Positions 46,729-53,464 of a stretch of DNA of 64,000 bases are shown piece by piece. The notes beneath the pieces are model-generated. The model worked only from the letters and a program-made list of their open reading frames with translations, did not search any database and was not told the origin of the DNA. Each line of letters opens with the position of its first letter. The stretch's first letter is position 1. The position numbers were made by a program, and so were the translations under genes. This stretch comes from a virus: positions 26,725 to 90,724 of IMG/VR virus record IMGVR_UViG_3300034418_007766, one strand, 5' to 3'.

Positions 46729-47373
46729 TTATTGCCAAGAAACAAAAAAATCTTCATCTTTTTTGTAAAATTTTTCAATATATTCTTCATAGGTAATAAT
46801 TCGCGGACCCCAGTCCTGTAATGTATATCCATTGCTTTTATACATTACATTTTGATAACAACTTTCTTGTTCGTCTGGATATATTCTAACAAGGCCGGCA
46901 TCAAATGCTTGCCATTTGTCTGTGACACTCATCCAGCTACGTTTCACATTTTCCCACCAAGGTTGTTTTTCAATTTGATATCCACGCTTGCGTCTTTGCA
47001 TACTAAAAAACAATAAATCGTATTCAAATCCTAATACTTGTTCTACCAATGGAATTACATGATTAGCTAGTTGATCATGATGATACGTAATTTTTCTTGG
47101 ACTACGCCATTCAGGAAACATATAAGTTCTGTTGAGTATTCTAGCAACGTGTGGAGATAATTCAAGCAACCCGCTAAAGTGCCAAAGTTTATCGTCTAAG
47201 TATGCAATCCAAAAAAGTTTATGATCCTCAACTACACAGCGTTCTTTTGTATAATTTTCTCGTAGCCAATTATCTTCTTCTAAGCACTTTTGTCTTACTT
47301 TTTCAAATTCAACATTGTCATGATCAAATACATGTAATCTTACTCTACCTGAAGATACAATTTCATTTATCAT
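46729..47373 (-). CDS. Unknown phage protein (214 aa)
   Basis: A 214-residue protein I do not recognise. It is rich in Trp and aromatic residues (FWIAYLDDKLWHFSGLLELS, RNTYMFPEWRS-type NRTYMFPEWRSPRK, WWENVKRSW). The middle part (VLGFEYDLLFFSMQRRKRGY) might belong to a GNAT-like fold, but no acetyl-CoA motif is seen. It overlaps the desaturase by 11 nt, so it may act in the same pathway. Confidence 0.55.
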   Translation of the reverse strand: MINEIVSSGRVRLHVFDHDNVEFEKVRQKCLEEDNWLRENYTKERCVVEDHKLFWIAYLDDKLWHFSGLLELSPHVARILNRTYMFPEWRSPRKITYHHDQLANHVIPLVEQVLGFEYDLLFFSMQRRKRGYQIEKQPWWENVKRSWMSVTDKWQAFDAGLVRIYPDEQESCYQNVMYKSNGYTLQDWGPRIITYEEYIEKFYKKDEDFFVSWQ

Positions 47374-48148
47374 AATAATTTACACCTTTGAGTGAATCAG
47401 GTTTTGCTAGTTTTTCAATCAACCATTTACCAAAGTCAGGTTGTCCGCGGTTCCATCCAAACGCATAACTCCAAGGTGCCGCATGGTGATTGTTGTGCCA
47501 GCCTTCTCCCCAAGAGTATAATCCCATAATAAATGTGTTCTTAGAATCATCGTTTGTGTCAGTATCTTTATGTCCAAACATATGGGCACCTACAGTAATC
47601 CAGGATATAGTATGTAAACAAAACATTGTGCTTACTAGGTATCCATACATAAACAAGTCAGGATTGATAGCAAACAATAACAATCCCCAGCCAACTAATA
47701 TATGAAAATAGTATTTGTTAAAAAATCTATGATACGGATCTTTTAGTAAATCAATGACTATCCTTGGACTTACATGATGATAAGGCACAAAATTATGCCA
47801 TAATTTAAACTTTTGCCACAAGGTAGAATTTCTAATGCAGTGCGGATCTTTATCAGTGTCTGAATACTTATGGTGTATTCTATGCGTAGCAGTCCATGGA
47901 ATAGTAGGACCAACTGTGTTAATTACAGATAAAAAATGTAATATAATTAATATAAAATTATTTTTTGGTTCCCAAGATTTATGAGAAAAACAACGATGTA
48001 ACCCCATACTGATTCCAACATGCACTACTATCCAAGAAAATAACCACGAGCCAAATAGGTATGCTGCATTAAAGTTAAAAATTAACACCAAGGGTCCGCC
48101 TACATAACAAGCCAATTGAAACATATTTGTTTTTTGATCAACTCTCAT
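47363..48148 (-). CDS. Membrane fatty-acid desaturase (delta-9 type)
   Basis: A 261-residue membrane di-iron enzyme. All three histidine boxes are present: HRCFSH, HRIHH and HNNHH, with WGEGWHNNHHAAPWSYAFGW typical of acyl-CoA or acyl-lipid delta-9 desaturases. About four transmembrane helices can be seen (YLFGSWLFSWIVVHVGISMG; FILIILHFLSVINTVG; HILVGWGLLLFAINPDLFMY). Fatty-acid desaturases are known as cargo of some marine phages. It probably introduces a double bond into host lipids and so changes membrane fluidity. It overlaps the radical SAM gene by 4 nt. Confidence 0.93.
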   Translation of the reverse strand: MRVDQKTNMFQLACYVGGPLVLIFNFNAAYLFGSWLFSWIVVHVGISMGLHRCFSHKSWEPKNNFILIILHFLSVINTVGPTIPWTATHRIHHKYSDTDKDPHCIRNSTLWQKFKLWHNFVPYHHVSPRIVIDLLKDPYHRFFNKYYFHILVGWGLLLFAINPDLFMYGYLVSTMFCLHTISWITVGAHMFGHKDTDTNDDSKNTFIMGLYSWGEGWHNNHHAAPWSYAFGWNRGQPDFGKWLIEKLAKPDSLKGVNYYDK

Positions 48149-49647
48149 TGGTTGTGTTTGCTTTCTATTTTTTTAGTCACATATAAATCTAACGGATCAG
48201 GATCTGTGTCCGTATCTATTTTTTTGTCATCCCATATATTAACATTTAATTTTAATGCATCTCGTAGGTTTTCCACACTGTATAGTCTGTTCATAATATA
48301 AAAGTTTGGCTCTACTGTAAAGATGTTTTCAGGAGAAAACATTTTGCTACACCACATGCTTGCTTCATAAAAGTTGGTTTGATCGTTTTGCCAAAAGAAA
48401 TAGTGATCGTCAAGTCTATGATGTGCAAGTTTACCAAACTGTTCGTATTCATTTTTTAATGCGTCAATAGTTGATTGATCTGATATTTTGCTGTATCCAT
48501 ACTTGGCCGGATCGTCGCTGAATAAACTATTTGTGTTATCGTTGCTACTGTCGTTGGTTATATCCAAAGGCCACCAATGCCATGTTTCAGTGCGCCAGTT
48601 CTTCTTCATCCATTTTTGAGTTTTATGCCAACTTTTTTCATCTTCTCCTGGTAATCCAGCAATCAATCCAATACTACCTCGATATAAACCTAAATGATCT
48701 AAAAAATACTTTCGAATATTAATTAAACAACGTTTTATTTTACTAGGTGACATACCTTTGCCTATCGCTTTCGCAGCCACAGGATGGAAAGTTTCTACAC
48801 CATAAAAGTGTGCCCATATTCTAGCACGTTTCAATAATTCTTTTTGATATGGCCTAACCACTACTAGGTCAACTCTAACAAAAGCACTGAAGTTTGGTTT
48901 GAATGGCAAACTTTCAACAACGTCTGCTATCATACGCAATTTGTCATCATCATCGTTTACTGTGCTATCAGCAATGATATAATTTTTTACACCATATAAA
49001 TTGTAATTGTTTATTAACTCTTCTCTAACATTTTCAGGATCGCGAAACACACTTTTTTTAAATCCTAAAAAAGCATAACTGCAATATTTACATTTGAATC
49101 TACAGCCTCTACTGAGTTCAATGGTTAGTGCTTCAAACGGTTGTATATGGTCGCTGTGATTGTATGTAACTGTGAGATCTCTGATGCTGTGTGCAGGATA
49201 ATCTGTGTCTGCATTCACCAGCATTGTCATACCATTGTGTATCATAGTATGTTTTGGAGGTGGTCCGTTGTTGAACAGATAATCAATGATAGGGTCAGCT
49301 GCATGTTCAAAAAATCCTGTGCAAACTAAATCAAACCCTTCGTATTTTTGGAATGGTTGTTGTCCACCTGCGAAATATTTTCTACCAGGAAAAGTTTTTT
49401 TGAGCCATTGCACATATTCTCCAATAATGTCTTGAAGCATCCATGTATAACTAAATGCAAATGCAACAGTGTCTGGTGTAACAATTTTACTTACATACTC
49501 TTTGAGTTTTTGGATATCCCATTGCTCAACAAAGTCTATCACTTCTACTTCAAAACCCATATCACGCAGAATGTTTGCAGTCCTATAAGCACCACTTGAT
49601 CTACGTTGAAACTGACTTGCATTGAATAAAACTATGTGGCCGTGCAT
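48145..49647 (-). CDS. B12-type radical SAM protein (500 aa), paralogue of 43284
   Basis: A 500-residue protein with an N-terminal Rossmann domain (RSSGAYRTANILRDMGFEVE, VIDF; FAFSYTWMLQD) and RGCRFKCKYCSYA (CxxxCxxC) at about residue 185. Layout and motifs match the protein at 43284-44771, so the two are paralogues. It precedes a fatty-acid desaturase and an unknown gene. A late box ends 5 nt upstream of the ATG. Substrate unknown; no DxHxxG cobalamin motif is visible. Confidence 0.82.
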   Translation of the reverse strand: MHGHIVLFNASQFQRRSSGAYRTANILRDMGFEVEVIDFVEQWDIQKLKEYVSKIVTPDTVAFAFSYTWMLQDIIGEYVQWLKKTFPGRKYFAGGQQPFQKYEGFDLVCTGFFEHAADPIIDYLFNNGPPPKHTMIHNGMTMLVNADTDYPAHSIRDLTVTYNHSDHIQPFEALTIELSRGCRFKCKYCSYAFLGFKKSVFRDPENVREELINNYNLYGVKNYIIADSTVNDDDDKLRMIADVVESLPFKPNFSAFVRVDLVVVRPYQKELLKRARIWAHFYGVETFHPVAAKAIGKGMSPSKIKRCLINIRKYFLDHLGLYRGSIGLIAGLPGEDEKSWHKTQKWMKKNWRTETWHWWPLDITNDSSNDNTNSLFSDDPAKYGYSKISDQSTIDALKNEYEQFGKLAHHRLDDHYFFWQNDQTNFYEASMWCSKMFSPENIFTVEPNFYIMNRLYSVENLRDALKLNVNIWDDKKIDTDTDPDPLDLYVTKKIESKHNQ

Positions 49648-49652
49648 TACTC

Positions 49653-49660
49653 TATTTATT
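49653..49660 (-). promoter_or_regulatory. Late box AATAAATA abutting a start codon
   Basis: AATAAATA on the minus strand with a 5-nt gap (GAGTA) before the ATG of the 500-residue radical SAM gene. Confidence 0.5.
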
Positions 49661-49669
49661 TGGGGAGTA

Positions 49670-49702
49670 TGGTGGAGATAACCGGGATCGAACAGCTTCT
49701 CC
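49670..49702 (-). pseudogene. tRNA remnant with D and anticodon arms missing (33 nt)
   Basis: GGAGA (5') and TCTCC (3') would form a 5-bp acceptor end; between them is a T-loop-like TTCGATC with poorly pairing flanks, and ACCA follows. D and anticodon arms are absent, so it looks like a deleted tRNA gene. Confidence 0.55.
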
Positions 49703-49707
49703 TTTAT

Positions 49708-49782
49708 TGGTGGAGCCTAGGGGGGTCGAACCCCTGACTTCGGAATGCAAATCCGATGTTTTCCCAACTATACTAAGGCCCC
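49708..49782 (-). tRNA. tRNA-Ala (TGC)
   Basis: Acceptor GGGGCCT/AGGCTCC with the G3-U70 wobble that specifies alanine, anticodon stem TCGGA/TCCGA with loop TTTGCAT (anticodon TGC), T arm AGGGG-TTCGACC-CCCCT and ACCA encoded. The D stem pairs poorly. Confidence 0.85.
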
Positions 49783-49786
49783 TTTA

Positions 49787-49861
49787 TGGTGCTGCTGGAG
49801 AGAATCGAACTCCCAATCTACTGATTACAAGTCAGTTGCCTTACCATTCGGCCACAGCAGC
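49787..49861 (-). tRNA. tRNA-Thr (TGT)
   Basis: Acceptor GCTGCTG/CAGCAGC, anticodon stem ACTGA/TCAGT with loop CTTGTAA (anticodon TGT), T arm GGGAG-TTCGATT-CTCTC and ACCA encoded. Confidence 0.93.
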
Positions 49862-49897
49862 GTTATTCCTTTGCTCTACCAACTGAGCTAGTCCAGC
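49862..49897 (-). pseudogene. tRNA 5' half (acceptor strand and D arm only)
   Basis: Reads GCTGGAC-TA-GCTC-AGTTGGTA-GAGC followed by AAAGGAATAA and then directly the tRNA-Thr gene. It is a clean acceptor-plus-D-arm half without anticodon, variable or T arm. Confidence 0.7.
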
Positions 49898-49899
49898 TT

Positions 49900-49939
49900 T
49901 GGCGGTCGGACTGGGAATCGAACCCAGTCAACCCTTTTA
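49900..49939 (-). pseudogene. tRNA 3' half (T arm, acceptor strand and CCA only)
   Basis: Reads GGTTGA, then CTGGG-TTCGATT-CCCAG, TCCGACC and GCCA. It starts right after the tRNA-Ser (GCT) 3' end and lies upstream, in transcription order, of the 5' half at 49862. The acceptor strands of the two halves pair at only about five of seven positions, with a register shift. Confidence 0.7.
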
Positions 49940-50031
49940 TGGCGGTGACGCAGGGATTCGAACCCTGGGAACGCTTAATCACGTTCAACTCCTTAGCAGG
50001 GAGCCGCTTTCGACCACTCAGCCACATCACC
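49940..50031 (-). tRNA. tRNA-Ser (GCT)
   Basis: Acceptor GGTGATG/CGTCACC, anticodon stem CTCC/GGAG with loop CTGCTAA (anticodon GCT), long variable arm and T arm CAGGG-TTCGAAT-CCCTG ending GCCA. Its 5' five bases overlap the stop of the nuclease gene. Confidence 0.93.
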
Positions 50032-50392
50032 AAATCTCTTCTACTTCTCCTGGTTTAATATAATGAACGCCTTTGCCTTCCATTATAGTAACTGGCAAAT
50101 AAGTAACTTTCTTTTCTTCCTCTAAGTAAACAGCCCATCCATCAATAAGTGTTCTATCAATATCTTTGCTTACTTTGTTTACCATACTACGAGCGGCAAG
50201 TTCGTATGTGCCTTTGCTCGGAAGTAATGAACGATACTTTACTTGTAATCTTTTAATATTACCTTGTTTATCCATCGCAATCAAGTCCACAGGACTAAAA
50301 TCATCAAATGGTGTAAAGCAATGGTAACCTTTGTCATACAAGTCTGACATTACTTTTATTAAACCAACATTTCCTTTCTCGTTTACATTCAT
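50027..50392 (-). CDS. PD-(D/E)XK nuclease, group-I-intron endonuclease type (PDDEXK_11-like)
   Basis: A 121-residue protein. SPVDLIAMDKQGNIKRLQVK gives the PD-(D/E)XK core (Asp in VDLI, Gln/Lys in LQVKYR), and EKGNVGLIKVMSDLYDKGYH plus CFTPFDD resemble the N-terminal part of the family that includes I-Ssp6803I, which lies in a tRNA intron. Here it sits beside a broken tRNA cluster and overlaps the tRNA-Ser gene by 5 bp, so it may be a homing-type endonuclease that has rearranged this locus. A late box precedes it. Confidence 0.7.
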   Translation of the reverse strand: MNVNEKGNVGLIKVMSDLYDKGYHCFTPFDDFSPVDLIAMDKQGNIKRLQVKYRSLLPSKGTYELAARSMVNKVSKDIDRTLIDGWAVYLEEEKKVTYLPVTIMEGKGVHYIKPGEVEEIW

Positions 50393-50410
50393 AACCTATC
50401 TCCTATACTT

Positions 50411-50418
50411 TATTTATC
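50411..50418 (-). promoter_or_regulatory. T4-type late promoter box GATAAATA
   Basis: GATAAATA on the minus strand, 18 nt before the nuclease ATG, with AGGAGA as ribosome site between. Confidence 0.6.
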
Positions 50419-50422
50419 AAAG

Positions 50423-50445
50423 TTAGCAGATAGGCTCTCTGCTAA
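50423..50445. repeat. Perfect 8-bp hairpin between genes
   Basis: TTAGCAGA and TCTGCTAA around a 7-nt loop. On the minus strand it lies downstream of the 72-residue gene and just before the late box of the nuclease gene. No U-tract follows, so it could be a weak terminator or processing site. It shares CTCTGCTAAAGG-ATT-ACCA with a gap at 62585-62605. Confidence 0.5.
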
Positions 50446-50470
50446 AGGCATTACCATCCTGCCCCCCGAC

Positions 50471-50689
50471 CTATCTTGGTGTAAACTCAAAAACGTTTGT
50501 GTCTTTTTCGTCTTTTACCACAGTTAAGTTTGGTTTCTTTGGAGCAGGTCTACTTAGTTCTTCTTCTAAATCTTTTAGAATATCTTCAAGTTCCTGCTCA
50601 TCCATCCCCATTTGATCTTCAATGCGTTTAAGACGTATATTGATTTGATAAAGCAATGAAATTACTTCATCAATTTTGTATCCACTCAT
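50471..50689 (-). CDS. Small phage protein with coiled coil (72 aa)
   Basis: A 72-residue acidic protein with a helical N-terminal half (DEVISLLYQINIRLKRIEDQ) and a Pro/Lys-rich middle (RPAPKKPNLTVVKDEKDT), ending EFTPR. No family function is known. It overlaps the glycine-zipper gene by 4 nt. Confidence 0.6.
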   Translation of the reverse strand: MSGYKIDEVISLLYQINIRLKRIEDQMGMDEQELEDILKDLEEELSRPAPKKPNLTVVKDEKDTNVFEFTPR

Positions 50690-51192
50690 TGTGCTACAAT
50701 ACTCACTGATACTGGAATACGATCTCCTACATTATATTTGTTGTAGGTATAACTACGTGCGCTGATACCATCCCACTGATATGTGATACGATAGTTTTTA
50801 ATCTGTGTGGTTGTGGTATAGCGATTTTCTTGTCTACATTGACGTTCAATTTTGTATCCAGTGATTACCCGCTGGCTTTGGTTACCTTTGTCGGCAGCAA
50901 TAATACCACCAATTACAGCACCTGCGGCAGCGCCGTTGTCTTTCCCTGTAGCACCTTTACCTAGTAAACCACCAATAATCATTCCAGTAAGCACATCACC
51001 GCCAGACGCACCTCCGCCTTGAACATTGCCATAAATTGGCACTTCAACATCACTACAAATTTTTACTGGTTGATTGCTTGTAACTTCTTGATAATTAGGT
51101 TGAATATGTGTAATAGTAGCATACCTAGTTTCAGCTGATGCTGAGGTAGCCATAAGTGCTACTGCTGCTACTGTAGAAAGTGACCTTTTCAT
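50686..51192 (-). CDS. Exported glycine-zipper protein (17-kDa surface-antigen-like)
   Basis: A 168-residue protein with a Sec signal peptide (VAAVALMATSASAE) and a Gly-zipper segment (GGDVLTGMIIGGLLGKGATG, AAAGAVIGGIIAADKG) as in the bacterial Gly-zipper 2TM/17-kDa surface antigen family, which sits in the outer membrane. The C-terminal part is beta-rich and Tyr-rich (YRITYQWDGISARSYTYNKY). It may alter the host envelope, for example superinfection exclusion. A combined early/late promoter precedes it. Confidence 0.75.
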   Translation of the reverse strand: MKRSLSTVAAVALMATSASAETRYATITHIQPNYQEVTSNQPVKICSDVEVPIYGNVQGGGASGGDVLTGMIIGGLLGKGATGKDNGAAAGAVIGGIIAADKGNQSQRVITGYKIERQCRQENRYTTTTQIKNYRITYQWDGISARSYTYNKYNVGDRIPVSVSIVAQ

Positions 51193-51222
51193 TTGCCTAT
51201 CCTTAGATGTTTATACATGATT

Positions 51223-51253
51223 TATTTATAACAAAGATTAATTAATTTGTCAA
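51223..51253 (-). promoter_or_regulatory. Combined sigma70 and late promoter (TTGACA-N17-TATAAATA)
   Basis: On the minus strand, -35 TTGACA (51253-51248) and -10 TATAAA (51230-51225), 17 bp apart; the -10 is part of a perfect late box TATAAATA (51230-51223). The gene for the glycine-zipper protein could thus be read both early and late. AAGGATAGG is its ribosome site. Confidence 0.65.
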
Positions 51254-51795
51254 CCTAAATTTGGATATTCAGTAAACAATTTCATTTGTGGTTCTTTAGG
51301 CACGCCAGTTATTTGTATGCCATAGCGCCATACAGTGCTGAAGTTGTATACAGCATGAGGATCATCATTGTCCCAGCCAAACCAATCACCAGCTCGCCAA
51401 TAACCATATGTTTCATGGCACACTTGCGAGATTTGTCCTGGCACACTGTCTTCTAGCATTACAACAAAGCGTCTAATGTTTTGATTTTTCAATCCGTGAA
51501 ATGTTTTATACTTGCCATACAAATCTCCGTGTAGCGGTAGATATTGACCAGGTGTGAACAAGTTGATTGCTACACTGACATTAGTAATTTCAAACTGCGG
51601 AACTATATAATCAAACACCACTGGTGGGAAAGGATTTGGTTGGAAGTAATTGTATAATGTCATATACATTTTACTATGCCCAACACTGGCAAACTTGTTT
51701 AACAAGTCATTGTCCTTGTGAGTATCAAACTTGTAGTCTAAAGTTTTAAACTCTTCGATGTCCCAAGAGGGTTTAATGTGTCCTTTGTGTATCAT
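51250..51795 (-). CDS. 2OG-Fe(II) oxygenase, aspartyl/asparaginyl hydroxylase-like
   Basis: A 181-residue dioxygenase. Iron ligands fit HGD in LPLHGDLYGK and His in DPHAVYN, with the 2OG-binding Arg/Trp region (RRFVVMLEDSVPGQ; HETYGYWRAGDWFGW; STVWRYGIQITG). Such proteins are common in T4-like marine phages; substrates (proteins, lipids or small molecules) are unknown. It overlaps the sulfotransferase-like gene by 4 nt. A perfect late box sits 4 nt before the ATG. Confidence 0.82.
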   Translation of the reverse strand: MIHKGHIKPSWDIEEFKTLDYKFDTHKDNDLLNKFASVGHSKMYMTLYNYFQPNPFPPVVFDYIVPQFEITNVSVAINLFTPGQYLPLHGDLYGKYKTFHGLKNQNIRRFVVMLEDSVPGQISQVCHETYGYWRAGDWFGWDNDDPHAVYNFSTVWRYGIQITGVPKEPQMKLFTEYPNLG

Positions 51796-52421
51796 ATGGT
51801 ATTTATAATGTCTAATATTTTACCTGTTTCTTCACGGTTTATATCATATGGCGAATGTAAACTTTTGTTACTATGCAACAGGCGCAAATGAGGACTAATT
51901 TCCTTCAAAGCCTTGACTAAGTTTTCTGTGTCCTGCAATGAAATTAATTCTACTTTAGGATCTTCTTTCAGCTTGTGTTTGTAAATCCATGTAGGACTGA
52001 AGATACAATGGTTAAAGTATTGTTCCATTCCAGGAAATTGGACGCCAAGTTCTATCAAGTTGTTGTCATTTGCCAAATCTGTAGCGATTTTTGTATAATG
52101 TTTCACTATTTCTAAATGTTGTAAAAATGTTTGGCGTTTAGGTTTATATTTTCCAAACCTTACTTTATTTCCATAAGCGTTGGCAATCATTCCCATATGC
52201 CATCCGCTTCTATACCAATGTTCAATTTGTCTAGTAAACAGATATATCTTGCTGTAAGGTTCTAAAATTATTTCATCACTAATAGCTGACTTTTCACTTT
52301 TTTTTACCAAAGGACGCAGTGGTCTTGGCAAGCCCATAAAGGCAGTTTCTAAACTTGTTGAACCACATTTACAAGGCGCAAAGACTGCAATTTTATTTAC
52401 TTGGTTTTTTAATATTATCAC
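51792..52421 (-). CDS. Sulfotransferase-like protein 4 (209 aa)
   Basis: A 209-residue protein with KIAVFAPCKCGSTSLETAF (phosphosulfate-loop pattern P-x-x-x-G-S-T-S) and KIYLFTRQIEHWYRSGWHM as second motif. It is the best-fitting of the four sulfotransferase-like proteins. It overlaps the 2OG oxygenase and the 83-residue gene by 4 nt each. It may work with the oxygenase on one substrate; that is inference. Confidence 0.7.
   Translation of the reverse strand: MIILKNQVNKIAVFAPCKCGSTSLETAFMGLPRPLRPLVKKSEKSAISDEIILEPYSKIYLFTRQIEHWYRSGWHMGMIANAYGNKVRFGKYKPKRQTFLQHLEIVKHYTKIATDLANDNNLIELGVQFPGMEQYFNHCIFSPTWIYKHKLKEDPKVELISLQDTENLVKALKEISPHLRLLHSNKSLHSPYDINREETGKILDIINTI
51800..51807 (-). promoter_or_regulatory. 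Perfect late box TATAAATA abutting a start codon
   Basis: TATAAATA on the minus strand with a 4-nt gap (CCAT) to the ATG of the 2OG oxygenase. It is inside the sulfotransferase-like gene. Confidence 0.6.
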
Positions 52422-52669
52422 CGATGTAACTTTATATTCAAAACAAAATTTTCAACCAAGAGCTTTACAATAGTTGACATCATGATAGGCTCTTTATATT
52501 TTTCTTCAACTGATCCAAATTGATCTAAAACACTGTTTGCCATCAGTTCGTATGCATCTTGTTCTGTGATGTTCAGAGTTTTCCAATCAATTGGGTCTGT
52601 AATTTCAACTTCTTGTGCTAGATTTGCAAGTTGGGCAACTGCTTCTGTTCTTGTAATTTTTGGGTCCAT
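52418..52669 (-). CDS. Unknown phage protein (83 aa)
   Basis: An 83-residue acidic, mostly helical protein (RTEAVAQLANLAQEVEITDP, EEKYKEPIMMSTIVKLLVEN). No domain is recognised. It ends 4 nt inside the sulfotransferase-like gene and begins 7 nt after the 77-residue gene; probably in the same early operon. Confidence 0.6.
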   Translation of the reverse strand: MDPKITRTEAVAQLANLAQEVEITDPIDWKTLNITEQDAYELMANSVLDQFGSVEEKYKEPIMMSTIVKLLVENFVLNIKLHR

Positions 52670-52676
52670 GTTACTC

Positions 52677-52910
52677 TCATTGATTTACAAATTTAGGCCA
52701 TTGTGTTTCGAACTGTTTTCCATGAACTTCTTTTTCAAAATGAAATGTATGTTCGTAAACATTTGTGTAGGTGCTCATACTCCATTCATGACGGTCGCAG
52801 TTACGTCTACACCAAGTCTTGCCTTCGTTAACAAGATCGCTATGAAGCCTTACAGTGTAGCCTGGCTTCCAACGTTGTTTATATTCAAATATTTCTGCAG
52901 GTGTCATCAA
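52677..52910 (-). CDS. Conserved marine-phage protein (77 aa)
   Basis: A 77-residue protein with the pattern MMTPAEIFEYKQRWKPGYTV, RLHSDLVNEGKTWCR, TNVYEHTFHFE. I recall this pattern from other T4-like marine phages, with no known function. Its start overlaps the 67-residue gene by 4 nt. Confidence 0.7.
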   Translation of the reverse strand: MMTPAEIFEYKQRWKPGYTVRLHSDLVNEGKTWCRRNCDRHEWSMSTYTNVYEHTFHFEKEVHGKQFETQWPKFVNQ

Positions 52911-53110
52911 TGTATCGTCGGAAAGGTAGCTGGGTCATTAGCATCGATACCCCAGTATTTTTTAAGAAAATAACAAACTGATTCTGGAACTTCAGCTTCT
53001 TCATCTGTCGTTGGAATATACAGTCCTTTTAGACTGCCGTCTTTTCCAATAACTACAGCATAATCGTCTTCGTCTAAAGTATCTTCAATACCTAGATAAT
53101 CATGACTCAT
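52907..53110 (-). CDS. Small acidic protein (67 aa)
   Basis: A 67-residue acidic protein (MSHDYLGIEDTLDEDDYAVV; IPTTDEEAEVPESVCYFLKK) read from ATG at 53110; a start two codons earlier is also possible. It has no recognised domain. It overlaps the 63-residue gene by 11 nt. Confidence 0.6.
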   Translation of the reverse strand: MSHDYLGIEDTLDEDDYAVVIGKDGSLKGLYIPTTDEEAEVPESVCYFLKKYWGIDANDPATFPTIH

Positions 53111-53291
53111 TTTCATTCCACTTCATAATTTCTACTTCGCCATCTTTATTTTTTTTGTGCCGCAAAAAACCATTGTTAATCAATGAATCAATAGTTAAAT
53201 CAATTGCGTCTTCAAGTTTACCACGTCCTAATAAAAATCCCGCATAAGAACCTGCTATATACGTGAGCCCAATCCACATCATCATATTCAT
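53100..53291 (-). CDS. Small protein with N-terminal membrane helix (63 aa)
   Basis: A 63-residue protein with a hydrophobic start (MNMMMWIGLTYIAGSYAGFL) that could be a membrane anchor, then a charged tail (FLRHKKNKDGEVEIMKW). It overlaps the 67-residue and 58-residue genes. Unknown function. Confidence 0.6.
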   Translation of the reverse strand: MNMMMWIGLTYIAGSYAGFLLGRGKLEDAIDLTIDSLINNGFLRHKKNKDGEVEIMKWNENES

Positions 53292-53464
53292 GCTACTTCC
53301 GCCTTAAAGTTATCTCTACCCCATCCACTGTATTTACTCGCGGAACCATAGCGCATAAAGCACTGCTGTTCCGCAGTGCTTTTGCTTAGACATTTGACTG
53401 TGTCGATGTGCTTAATTTTGCGTCCATCGGCATCAACTAACCAAATATTGTAGTAATTAAACAT
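53288..53464 (-). CDS. Small phage protein (58 aa)
   Basis: A 58-residue protein read from ATG at 53464 (MFNYYNIWLVDADG...), with IKHIDTVKCLSKSTAEQQ and KYSGWGRDNFKAE segments that I recall in other marine phages. It overlaps the 81-residue gene by 8 nt. No function known; an earlier TTG start at 53473 is possible. Confidence 0.6.
   Translation of the reverse strand: MFNYYNIWLVDADGRKIKHIDTVKCLSKSTAEQQCFMRYGSASKYSGWGRDNFKAEVA

Noticed and set aside
46584-46796. 70-codon plus-strand frame in the non-coding locus
   Set aside because: No ribosome site, Cys/Ser-rich random-looking composition, and it crosses into the 3' end of the opposite-strand 214-residue gene; promoter and terminator on the other strand explain the region better.
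49862-49939. Functional permuted tRNA gene
   Set aside because: Anticodon arm is missing, acceptor strands are out of register and pair at only about five positions; I list it as two tRNA halves instead.
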